DNA of 64,000 nucleotides from Deinandra increscens subsp. villosa (Eukaryota; Streptophyta; Magnoliopsida; Asterales; Asteraceae). The stretch is from contig JBCNJP010000012.1 in assembly GCA_039602395.1 (NCBI GenBank), positions 25,300,396 to 25,364,395 of the forward strand. The letters run 5' to 3'. The notes under the pieces were generated by a model. It ran no database searches and was not told where the DNA came from. It saw only the letters and a list, made by a program, of their open reading frames with translations. A program made the translations under genes and the position numbers. How positions within the stretch are numbered: the stretch's first letter is position 1; the number at the start of each line of letters is the position of its first letter. Of the stretch, positions 1 to 9,922 are shown one piece after another.

Positions 1-2243
1 AACCCTGAAATATTATAGGTTTGGTTTCCTTCCCTTCCACAACTCGTATGGACTCTTAGGAATCACACGACTAGTGATCCTATTGTGAACATGACACGCG
101 GTTAACAAGGCTTCCCCCCACAAATCTTTGGATTGACCTGACTAGTTCAACATACAGTTGACCATCTCTACCAAAGTTCGGTTCTTTCTCTCTACTAAAC
201 CATTTTGTTGGGGAGTATATGGTGAAGTTCTTTCATGTTTGATGCCATTCTCTTCACAAAATGTATCAAACTCTCGACTAAAATATTCTCCGCCTCTGTT
301 TGAGCGTAGAATTTTTATGTGTTTCTCACGTTGTTTTTCGACTTCGGCTTTATATATTTTAAATGCCTCAAAACCTTCGTCTTTTAAGTGTAATAATTAA
401 ACGTGCAAATATCGGCTCGAGTCGTCGCAGAAAGTGATGAAATATCTTTTACCACCGCGGGTAAGGATTCCATTCAGTTCACAAATATCTGAGTGGATTA
501 GTTCTAGTAGTGTAGTGTTACGTTTTTGAACGCTTGGAAAAGGTTTCTTTGTAAATTTTGATTTCACACATGTTTCGCATTTTTCAAAATCTTTATCTTT
601 CAGTTTTATTAAACCTTTAGTTTGCATGTTTTCAATATTTTTAATATTCGTATGAGCTAAGCGTTTATGCCATAAAGAAATTGAACACGCGATATAATCA
701 AAAGACATAATAGCATTCAATTCAAAACCAATTACATTTTTTCCAGAAACACGACTAGCCCTAGTGCTAGCACTACCAAAACTACCAACACTACCAACAC
801 TTTCAATTTCATCATCGCTGTCACTGCTAATATCTATCACTGAAACACCACCATTCACAGAAGATTCTTCACCAAAATCTTCATCTAGTTCTAGGCGATA
901 CATTCCACCCCTGTTCACTGCACGACCCACATAAACACTGCCACGAGAGAACATCACTTGAAAGTCTTTGATAACCAATTTGAAGCCATTTCGGTCAAAC
1001 TTGTCAGCAGAAACCAATCCCTTTGTGACTCCAGGAACATGGAACACATCATGAAGAATTACCGGTTGACCATTTGCAAAGTTCAATTGCACCGTTCCTT
1101 TACCACGAACCTCCACGCCGTGCCCATCAGCGCATATCACTTCCGTCCCTTCCGGCACAGTTTCGTAAGTGATAAATGCAGCTCTATTTCCATTAACATG
1201 AACGGTGGCCCCAGAATCCAAAAACCATCCCCTACACGCCAAGATGCGTATGCTGCGTTGGGCAACCATATGAATGTTACCCAAATCCACATTAGCCACT
1301 AAATGAGTAATCTCCGCAACAGCATTTGCGGAGGAAGGCGCGGATTTTCTTTGATCACACTCTCTAGCATAATGCCCTGTTTCTCCACAAACATGGCATT
1401 TACCAGATCTTTTCTTCGCCTGGTTGTTGGATTGTTGTGGTTTCTTAAACACTTGCTTTTTCGGTCCCAATGGCTTCTTCCATTTTTGAGCAGATTTCCC
1501 TTTTTGACCAGATCCCCCGGAACCCCAAGATCCCCCAGAACTCCCTGCGGCCAAATGATGAACACTTGTTCCGACTTTATCCCGTTTTTCCCTGTTTCGA
1601 GTCTCCTCCTCAATTCGGAGGTGCTTCAGGAGTTCATCCAAGGAGTAGTCCTCGGATTTATGCATCATTCTCTTGGAAAAGTCTTCCCAAGATGGTGGCA
1701 ACTTTGCAATGATAACTCCAACTTGAAAGATTTCAGGCAAAGGAATGGAAAGAGATGTCAATTTGTTGACCAGAAGTTGAAGCTCACGCACTTGCTCTAA
1801 AATAGATTTCTCGTAACCATCTGAAAATCCAAGTACTTGGCTATAAGGTATTTGTTTGTACCATCCTCATGAGCCTTGTACTTGAGTTCCAAAGCCTTCC
1901 ATAGTTCTTTAGGACTTTTCACCTGCGCGTACAAGTCATAAAGGCGATCAGACAAAGAATTTTTTATATGACCAAGGCAAAGATCTTCTGCTTCCTTTCG
2001 GTTAAGTCTTTGCGCTTCCAAATCAGTAATTGTTTTCTGATCCACTTCCTTTCCATCTTTAGGGACTGGGTTTTCTGGAATAGGAGCCAACTCAGGATCA
2101 AGGACATAGTAAAGTTTCAGCACAATGAGCATGAATTTTACTTTGTCGGCCCATCAAGTATAGTTTTGGCCGTCAAATCTGTCCAGTTTCACGAATTCTT
2201 GATTCATGAATCTCAGGTTTGCAGTTGGTAGTTCAGAGTCCAT
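1..2243 (-). pseudogene. copia copy 2: gag, protease, partial integrase (truncated by window)
   Basis: Start codon at 2243-2241. The N-terminus matches the gag of the neighbouring copy (7826). The CCHC knuckle reads CHVCGETGHYAREC (about 1360-1410). The protease core is WFLDSGATVHV (about 1195-1235), where DSG is the catalytic triplet. The GAG_pre-integrase segment LWHKRLAH (about 660-690) is followed by the integrase start (HSDICE) up to 397. Breaks: an Arg codon CGA of the other copy is TGA near 2155; a one-base deletion near 1816 shifts the frame; a stop follows RYLHV at 397. The polyprotein would supply capsid, protease and integrase for cytoplasmic particle formation and integration. Between protease and integrase lies a Ser/Asp-rich linker with VIDISSDSDDE (see findings). 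Confidence 0.9.
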
Positions 2244-2355
2244 TTTTCTGAAAGTTTAAATCACAAAAATAAATAAACAAAATCCTTAAGAATGTTGAAA
2301 TTTGTTTCAATCAAAAACAAATAAACACGATTTAATAATTTATTATTTACGGAGT

Positions 2356-3147
2356 TGTTGGTCAAATCAGTTTTGGTCCTTCACGATCAAACTGATGTAA
2401 GAAAGGTAGAATGAGAGTGTCCCGTTATCGAACGAATTTAAAGAACAGTACTAGAATATAAAACCAACCTGAAAGTCGGTGAATGAGTGAGTGTTTTGCT
2501 GTACAGAATAACTTCTGTCCTTAAGGATTTTACGGCCTTTTATGCTGTAGGATTTCACGTAAATTCCCAGGATTAATACAGAAACTAATCTGGCTTTCAA
2601 CAGCAATAAAAGCAGATTATAACAGAAAGCTGTGAGCAGAAACAGAACTTCGATAGAGGAAGAGAAAGAGCTGCGAATTTGGGGTGGTTGATCTGGTTGC
2701 AGAAGGTCTCAATATATAGTTGCGAATACCAACCATATCAGAGAAAAATCTACGAGTAACCAACTCGTAGATAATGGAAAACGTGGGTTTATCACGTCTA
2801 TCTCCTCCCCAAGTATCGGACTTTTGGTTTTTTCTGTTTCAGTTAGCCAAAAACCACCGAACCTGGACCCTCCTAGCCAAAAATAAAAGCTCCTCAACTC
2901 CCAGCGACCGATGTGTCGTGCGAAGTGCAAAGTGCCCCTCAAACGCGCCCATTCGCGGAACTCGCGTCTCGCCTCGCCTCGGCGCGCGTGTGGGCTTAGC
3001 CATTTCCTTAAACCCCCACAACTTTTGGAAGTTGAAGGAAAACTAAAGCTTATAAACCCACTCATAGTTCTTCCTTCTACCAATGTGGGATAGCCTAAAC
3101 ATGCCAACTTGCATATTATAAGTTTATCCCAATTATAATTTCCAACA
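2356..3147 (-). repeat. copia LTR shared by the two tandem copies
   Basis: On the minus strand it begins TGTTGGAAATTATAA at 3147, directly after a purine tract, and the best end is GACCAACA at 2356, giving about 792 bp with TGTTGG/CCAACA termini. The U3 half (about 2691-3147) matches 7890-8860 of the outer LTR. The distal end is inferred from the terminal inverted repeat only, because the other LTR has lost this portion. No TGG-starting primer site follows 2356. Confidence 0.75.
2710..2720 (-). promoter_or_regulatory. TATA box of copia LTR
   Basis: ACTATATATTG on the minus strand, about 430 bp inside the LTR, is a reasonable TATA position for the U3/R border. The same sequence recurs in the outer LTR at about 7905-7915. 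Confidence 0.5.
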
Positions 3148-3157
3148 ATCCCCCACC
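3148..3157 (-). other. polypurine tract of copia copy 1
   Basis: GGTGGGGGAT on the minus strand abuts the LTR start TGTTGG at 3147. This is the expected plus-strand primer position. Confidence 0.75.
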
Positions 3158-3654
3158 AAGTTGGAATGTTTCCTTTCACTTAAACAGATGATGTCACATG
3201 GGTGTCACGTAGATTAAACCCTGTTTATGTTGATAAACAAGAAGAGACTGATTCTACGGTGTCCTATGGACTTAAACTAAGAACCTGTTGACCCCTTCGG
3301 TTTACCCCCACACATCAACGATCGACTTTGTGTTCTCACTTAGCGCGATTATTGCCATGCGCTATAAATCCTTTTCATGACCCTCTAGAAGATAAACCAC
3401 AGATCTTCATTTGAGGCGGCACCACCTCTAGGTCATATAGGCAAAGTTTTACATCATCCTCGTTGCTTAGATGCCTCCAAAACTTTGTTAAGAGATAAAG
3501 CTCAACCTCGTTCTCGGCAACGGCATACTATCTTACCACTCATGGATCTATCAAATTTGATAGTACCTTCTATCGTTAAATAACTTCGTTATTACCCATT
3601 AAACTTGAGAAATATGAGCACTAAGTTCAAGTTGGGTCTCCATCACCAACGATT
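3158..3654 (-). other. copia 3' untranslated internal region
   Basis: About 500 bp between the RNase H stop and the PPT. I see no ORF or recognisable domain in it. Confidence 0.6.
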
Positions 3655-4443
3655 CTATTGTGGTTTTAGACCCATGACCCTCGTGGTTTTAACTACCAAA
3701 TCTCTCGTCAGAGGTTTGGTAAGAGGATCTGCCAAGTTCCTACTCGTCTTGACATAGACAACTTTGATGGTACCATTTTCAATTTGTTGTCTCACGAAAT
3801 TATGCCGCAGAGCTAGGTGTCTTGACTTCCCATTATACACTGCGTTGTATACTTTAGATAGTGTGGCCTCACTATCACAGTACATGGGAATTGATGACAA
3901 AGGATCATCCCAAACACGGGTGTCGGTGAGCAAATCTCTAATCCACTCTACTTCTTTTCCATCCGCTGCTAAAGCAATGAACTCGGCCTCCATTGTAGAA
4001 TGTGCAATGCACGTCTGTTTCTTGCTAGCCCAAGAAATAGCTCCTCCGGCTAGAGTAAAAATCCACCCACTTGTGGATTTTGAATCATTTGTCTAATCAA
4101 TCCAGCTAGCATCAGAATATCCATCTACTATTCTTGGAGATGACGTGTATGTCAGTTCGAAAGTACTTGTTCTTTTCAGGTATCCAAGTACTCTACCTAC
4201 TGCCTTCCAGTGTTCTGTGCCCAAGTTAGCAGTATACTGACTCCGTTTGCTTACAACGAAGGCGATATCAGGGCGAGTACAATGTGTAGCATACATCATG
4301 CTACCTATTGCACTTGCATACTCTAGTTGAACCACAGCTCTCCCAGAGTTCACCTTAAGTTTCACACTTGGATCGAAAGGGGTATTGAACTCCTTGATGT
4401 TTAAGTGCTGAAACTTTGTCAGAATTTTCTCTATGTAATGTGA
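3655..4443 (-). pseudogene. copia copy 1: end of reverse transcriptase and RNase H
   Basis: Minus-strand continuation of the polyprotein after a stop at about 4443. It contains the copia connection segment (YASAIGSMMYATHCTRPD, about 4250-4320). It then has RNase H motifs DGYSDASWID (about 4095-4125) and STMEAEFIALA (about 3965-3995), ending with RQQIENGTI and DPLTKPL typical of copia C-termini. A stop after SWID (about 4093) interrupts the domain. RNase H would degrade the RNA template during reverse transcription. Confidence 0.9.
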
Positions 4444-5099
4444 TTAACTTAGAGAGATCTGACTGCCGGTTCTCTTCACCTTGATGCCAAGAATAGTATC
4501 CACTTCTCCCAAATCTTTCATCTTAAAGTTTAGGGATAGATATTTCTTAGTTTCAGAGATACCTTCTAGGTGAGAACTAATGATCAATATATCATCGACA
4601 TAAAGACAGATTATCACCGTATAACTTGATTTGCATTTAGTATAAATGCACCTGTCAGCACTGTTATGCCGAAAACCGAATGCAGTCACAGTGGTGTCAA
4701 ATCTCTCATGCCACTGCTTAGGAGCTTGCTTCAAACCATATAGAGATTTGATAAGTCTACACAATTTGTTTTCTTGTCCGGGTAATACAAACCCTTATGG
4801 TTGCTCCAAATAAATCTCGTCACTTAAATACCCATTCAGAAAGGCTGTCTTAACATCCATTTGATGAATGTACAAGTCTTTCAATGCAGAACTTGCTATA
4901 AGAATTCTAATAGAACTAATTCTAGCAACTGGTGCATAGGTGTCGAAGTAGTCGATTCCCTCTCTCTGTCTGTATATCCCTTAGCAACTAATCTTGCTTT
5001 GTATGCAAAGATGGATCCATCTGGATGATATTTTTTCTTGAAAATCCATTTAGATCCAATGGGTTTCTTTCCCTTGGGTAGATCAGCTATCTCCTAAGT
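4444..5099 (-). pseudogene. copia copy 1: reverse transcriptase
   Basis: Conserved copia RT blocks can be read on the minus strand. ADLPKGKKPIG and KARLVAKGYTDREG come first (about 4960-5085), then DVKTAFLNG (about 4830-4860), LYGLKQAPKQW (about 4705-4740), and the catalytic YVDD (about 4590-4605) followed by ILIISS. Stops lie at about 5092-5100 and after EQP (about 4796), so the domain is split. In copia order it correctly follows integrase. The longest uninterrupted piece is 4444-4764. Confidence 0.9.
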
Positions 5100-7052
5100 T
5101 CAATTTCCCATTATTGATTCCATTTCATCATTGATTGCTTCCTTCCATAAAGGAGCATCTCTAGAAGAAATAGCCTCACTGTAGGTTTTAGGATCATCAT
5201 CCAAATTAATGGAGAAAATGACATGTTCTGTTGTCACTTTCTTTCGAGTTCCTTCAACCAAACAAGAAATGAAATCTTCCCCATAACTCTTTTCCTTTCT
5301 AACTCTAGTACTTCTCCTTGGTTCTTCAATAACCTTTGAGGGTCGAACTATCTCTCGAGAGGTACTAGGAGTTAAAGTCGGGGTTAAGTTTTCATCATCA
5401 CTAGAAAACTTGTCTTCGAAAAATTCCACATCTCTGGATTCAACGACTATTCCCGATTCGTCATCCAAATGTCGGTAAGCCTTGCTATTAGGAGCATATC
5501 CTATGAATATGCTTTTCATCGCTCGATCTCTACGTTTGGTTCTCTTAGGATCAGGCGTTCGATAATAAGCAACACATCCCCAAACCCTGAAATATTCTAG
5601 GTTTGGTTTCCTTCCCTTCCACAACTCGTATGGACTCTTAGGAATCACACGACTAGTGATCCTATTGTGAACATGACACGCGGTTAACAAAGCTTCCCCC
5701 CACAAATCTTTGGATTGACCTGACTGGTTCAACATACAGTTGACCATCTCTACCAAAGTTCGGTTCTTTCTCTCTGCTAAACCATTTTGTTGGGGAGTAT
5801 ATGGTGAAGTTCTTTCATGTTTGATGCCATTCTCTTCGCAGAATGTATCAAACTCTCGACTAAAATATTCTCCGCCTCTGTCCGAGCGTAGAATTTTTAT
5901 GTGTTTCTCACGTTGTTTTTCGACTTCGGCTTTATATATTTTAAATGTCTCAAAAGCTTCGTCTTTTGAGTGAAATAAATAAGCGTGCAAATATCGGTTC
6001 GAGTCGTCGCAGAAAGTGATGAAATATCTTTTACCACCGCGGGTAAGGATTCCATTCAGTTCACAAATATCTGAGTGGATTAGTTCTAGTAGTGTAGTGT
6101 TACGTTTTTGAACGCTTGGAAAAGTTTTCTCTGTAAATTTTGATTTCACACATGTTTCGCATTTTTCAAAATCTTTATCTTTAAGTTTTATTAAACCTTT
6201 AGTTTGCATTTTTTCAATATTTTTAATATTCGTATGAGCTAAGCGTTTATGCCATAAAGAAATTGAACACGCGATATAATCAAAAGACATAATAGCATTC
6301 AATTCAAAACCGATTACATTTTTTCCGGAAACACGACTAGCCCTAGTGCTAGCACTACCAAAACTACCAACACTACCAACACTTTCAATTTCATCATCGT
6401 TGTCACTGCTAATATCTATCACTGAAACACCACCATTCACAGAAGATTCTTCACCAAAATCTTCATCTTGTTCGAGGCGATACATTCCACCCCTGTTCAC
6501 TGCACGAACAACATAAACACTGCCACGAGAGAACATCACTTGCAAGTCTTTGATAACCAATTTGAAGCCATTTCGGTCAAACTTGTTAGCAGAAACCAAT
6601 CCCTTTGTGACTCCAAGAACATGGAACACATCATGAAGAATTACCGGTTGACCATTTGCAAAGTTCAATTGCACCGTTCCTTTACCACGAACCTCCACGC
6701 CGTGTCCATCAGCGCATATCACTTTCGTCCCTTCCGGCACAGGTTCGTAAGTGATAAATGCACCTCTATTTCCATTAACATGAACGGTGGCCCCAAAATC
6801 CAAAAACCATCCCCTACACGCCAAGATGCGTGTGTTGCGTTGGGCAACCATATGAATGTTACCCAAATCCACATTAGCCACTAAATGAGTAATCTCCGCA
6901 ACAGCATTTACGGAGGCAGGGGCGGATTTTCTTTGATCACACTCTCTAGCATAATGCCCTGTTTCTCCACAAACATGGCATTTACCAGATCTTTTCTTCG
7001 CCTGGTTGTTGGATTGTTGTGGTTTCTTAAACACTTGCTTTTTCGGTCCCAA
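5100..7052 (-). pseudogene. copia copy 1: nucleocapsid, protease and integrase segment
   Basis: A 650-codon open stretch. In order: CCHC knuckle CHVCGETGHYAREC (residues about 25-38); protease WFLDFGATVHV (about 81-92), where the catalytic DSG of the sister copy reads DFG and is probably dead; the Ser/Asp linker with VIDISSDNDDE (about 210-220); GAG_pre-integrase LWHKRLAH (about 265); then integrase with zinc-binding CETCVKSK (about 299), first Asp in HSDICE, second Asp in RSDRGGEYFS, and Glu in PYTPQQNGLAERKNR. The copia C-terminal block WGEALLTACHVHNRI and the GKKP-like region follow. The only break from the preceding gag is one TGA (about 7053-7061) where the sister copy has TGG. Confidence 0.92.
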
Positions 7053-7061
7053 TGGCTTCTT

Positions 7062-7826
7062 TCATTTTTGAGCAGATTTCCCTTTTTGACCAGATCCCCC
7101 GGAACCCCCAGATCCCCCAGAACTCCCTGCAGCCAAATGATGAACACTTGTTCCGACTTTACCCTGTTTTTCCCTGTTTCGAGTCTCCTCCTCAATTCGG
7201 AGGTGCTTCAGGAGTTCATCCAAGGAGTAGTCCTCGGATTTATGCATCATTCTCTTGGAAAAATCTTTCCAAGATGGTGGCAACTTTGCAATGATAACTC
7301 CAACTTGAAAGATTTCAGGCAAATGAATGGAAAGAGATGTCAATTTGTTGACCAGAAGTTGAAGCTCACGCACTTGCTCTAAAATAGATTTCTCGTCAAC
7401 CATCTGGAAATCCAAGTACTTGGCTATAAGGTATTTGTTTGTACCATCCTCATGAGCCTTGTACTTGAGTTCCAAAGCCTTCCATAGTTCTTTAGGACTT
7501 TTCACCTGCGCGTACAAGTCATAAAGGCGATCAGACAAAGAATTTTTGACATGACCAAGGCAAAGATCTTCTGCTTCCTTTCGGTTAAGTCTTTGCGCTT
7601 CCAAATCAGTAATAGTTTTTTGATCCACTTCCTTTCCATCTTTAGTCACTAGTTTTTCTGGAATAGGAGCCAACTTAGGATCAAGGACATAGTAAAGTTT
7701 CAGCACAATGAGCATGAATTTTACTTTGTTGGCCCATCGAGTATAGTTTTGGCCGTCAAATCGGTCCAGTTTCACGAATTCTTGATTCATGAATCTCAGG
7801 TTTGCAGTTGGTAGTTCAGAGTCCAT
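7062..7826 (-). pseudogene. copia copy 1: gag N-terminal part
   Basis: 254 codons starting at 7826, the first ATG after the LTR/leader. Features include LDRFDGQNYTRWANK (residues about 17-31), the WKALELKYKAHE motif and DELLKHLRIEEE, all typical of copia gag (UBN2/DUF4219-type capsid). It ends in a Gly/Ser-rich, basic stretch just before the CCHC knuckle. The TGA stop at 7062 corresponds to TGG (Trp) in copy 2, a C-to-T change on the plus strand, so the original gag-pol was one frame. The capsid would assemble particles in the cytoplasm. Confidence 0.92.
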
Positions 7827-8118
7827 TTTTCTGAAAGTTTAAATCACAAAAATAAATAAATAAAATCCTTAAGAATGTTGATCTGGTTGCAGAAGGTCTC
7901 AATATATAGTTGCGAATACCAACCATATGAGAGAAAAATCTGCGAGTAACCAACTCGCGGATAAGGGAAAACGTGGGTTTATCACGTTTATCTCCTCCCT
8001 AAGTATCGGACTTTCGGTTTTTTCTGTTTCAGTTAGCCAAAAACCACCGAACCTGGACCCTTCTCGCCAAAAATAAAAGCTCCTCAACTCCCAGCGACCA
8101 ATGCGTCATGCAAAGTGC

Positions 8119-8443
8119 GACAGGAGGGCGGAGGCTGGAGGATTAGCCGAAGGCGACAAGGCGTGTTTCAAGTTAGAATATTATGGTTAATGTTTAAAAT
8201 GATATATATAAATATATAATAATTAAATAAAATTTTGGTTTTCGGTTTAAGCCGAACTAACCGTATTAACCGAAATTTATAAAAATTATAATCCATAACC
8301 GAACCGAAAACCGAATTAAAAATACAGTTACGGTTACAAACCGAACTGAAAACCGAAATTGTTTAACAGTTTAGTTTTTTTTTGTTACGGATACGGTTCG
8401 ATTTACGCTTTTATCGGATTACGGTTTTTTTGTACACCCCTAT
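8119..8443. mobile_element. 325-bp insertion in LTR, probable hAT-type MITE
   Basis: Absent from the sister LTR (about 2925-2945). It is flanked by AGTGC on both sides (8114-8118 and 8444-8448). The right end read inward is ATAGGGGTGTACAAAAAAAC, and the left end begins GACAGGAGGGCGGAGG. The interior carries many AACCGAA/TTCGGTT subterminal repeats in both orientations. A (C/T)AGGGGTGTACAAA end with CCGAA subterminal motifs is usual for hAT-related non-autonomous elements, but here the two ends match poorly. Confidence 0.55.
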
Positions 8444-8659
8444 AGTGCACATCAAACGCGCCCATTCACGGAACTCGCATCTCGCCTCGCTTCGGCGCAC
8501 GTGTGGGCTTAGCCATTTCCTTAAACCCCCACAACTTTTGAAAGTTGAAGGAAAACTAAAGCTTATAAACCCACTCATAGTTCTTATTTCTACCAATGTG
8601 GGATACCCTAAACATGCCAACTTGCATATTATAAGTTTATCCCAATTATAATTTCCAAC

Positions 8660-8843
8660 TATTGTGGCGGCACACCGACTGTAATGGCGGTCGTAGGGTT
8701 TCCCGGTGGATCCCAAGCCAAACTCTGATGCCAGCCGGGGCACGGTTCAGACACTCGCGTCTGGTTAGAGTAGGGTGGTGGGGCTCCTCTTGGAGGAGCG
8801 GCAGTTAATACTGCTTTAACGAAATTGCCGTCCAAAAAAAAAA
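8660..8843 (+). mobile_element. SINE-like retroposon with poly(A) tail
   Basis: A 184-bp insert ending in a run of 12 or more A, bounded by perfect 16-bp duplications AATTATAATTTCCAAC (8644-8659 and 8844-8859). The duplicated sequence is the tip of the copia LTR, which shows that the unit was inserted there. A long TSD and a poly(A) tail indicate LINE-mediated retroposition. A TGGCGGTCGTAGGG stretch and GGTTCAGAC loosely resemble pol III A and B boxes, but their spacing is long, so the tRNA origin is uncertain. Confidence 0.7.
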
Positions 8844-8860
8844 AATTATAATTTCCAACA

Positions 8861-9922
8861 TTAAGTCAATTGATTAAGTGGTGCTGAATTTGAAGAGTCA
8901 AGATCTCAAAACCCACGGACTACAACGAGATTAATGACTCTTGTTGAAGATTTAACGAGTTGAAGATTCAACACATTCAAGAGAAATTTACTTGAGTAAA
9001 CGAGCATTTCAGTAATGTTTTATATTTAGTTTCTTTATTAATGGTAGTTTTACTACTTTTCCATGTACAATAACTAGAAAATCGTTATTAATTTGTTATT
9101 AATATTTTAACTGACCAAGTTTGTTAACAAACTTTTGACACGTAGTAATGTAATTTTATTTAATTATGAAAATTCCAAATTTAAATAGTAAAAATTTCGT
9201 GCATGACGAAGTATAACAAACAATGACATGTAGCAATCTATATAATTTTAATAAATAAAATTTCATTGATATTTCAAGTGTAAATAGAAAGTAGAAAGTG
9301 AGAGGAATATATCTTTCATTTAACTTGATTATTTTAAGTTTAGAAGCCTACTAGAAGCCGTGACCCCGTATCCACCTTGAAATAGTTATAACAGCACCTA
9401 TAACGATCAAAGGAGTGGTCAGAGTTTGTCGGAGTTCCTGAAAAAAAAGCTTGCCAAGTGATTGAGAAATAAAACTGGAACGTTAAAGTTATACATGTAC
9501 CAGATGTTTGGTACGTCGCTGAGGATTTTTTTTGTCAATAGAGTTTGGTTGTTTGTCAATAAACATGGTGGTGTAGTGATTAAATCCCAATGATTGATTA
9601 GTGATTAGAAGATTTAATTTGAAAGTTTTTATAAATTTTTTGTAAAATCATAATAGATCAATATAAAGATGGAAAGTTTATATAGCACATTGGTATTTGC
9701 TTCTTTTGAATGTTCCATATATAACTTCTTTTTTCTTTGTCTAGTGTGTTCTTGAACTCGAAGGACGGTGATGGATACTGGGGCTTGCGTGGTAAATGTT
9801 GATTCTGTTTGTAAGTGGTGAATGTTGATTGTGTTTGTAAGTTGCAGTTAGGCTGTGTATTGTAGAAGTCACATTGTTATACTTAGCGTCGAAATTTAAT
9901 AAAAGTATGTCAATTATATTAA
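8861..9922. other. intergenic, nothing recognised
   Basis: AT-rich DNA with no ORF of interest, no RNA gene and no element ends that I can define. Confidence 0.5.

Larger units (their letters stand above)
1..8860 (-). mobile_element. Ty1/copia tandem array (LTR-internal-LTR-internal)
   Basis: Read on the minus strand, the order is: 5' LTR (8860 to about 7881), gag-pol (7826 to 3655), PPT (3157-3148), a second LTR (3147-2356), then a second gag-pol that runs off the left edge. The two internal regions align over 1-2243 and 5583-7826 with only scattered substitutions, so the middle LTR serves as 3' LTR of one copy and 5' LTR of the next. Such tandem arrays are usually explained by unequal recombination between LTRs. 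Both copies carry stops and frameshifts. No intact partner is visible in the window, and the third LTR would lie to the left of it. Confidence 0.9.
7881..8860 (-). repeat. copia outer 5' LTR, deleted and interrupted
   Basis: It starts TGTTGGAAATTATAA at 8860 (minus strand) and matches the shared LTR. Relative to 2281-2700 it lacks 393 bp (equivalent of 2298-2690): the sequence jumps from AATGTTG to ATCTGG at about 7880, with GTTG present at both breakpoints. The deletion removes the LTR 3' part and the region after it. Two insertions sit inside: 8119-8443 and 8660-8843. Confidence 0.85.
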
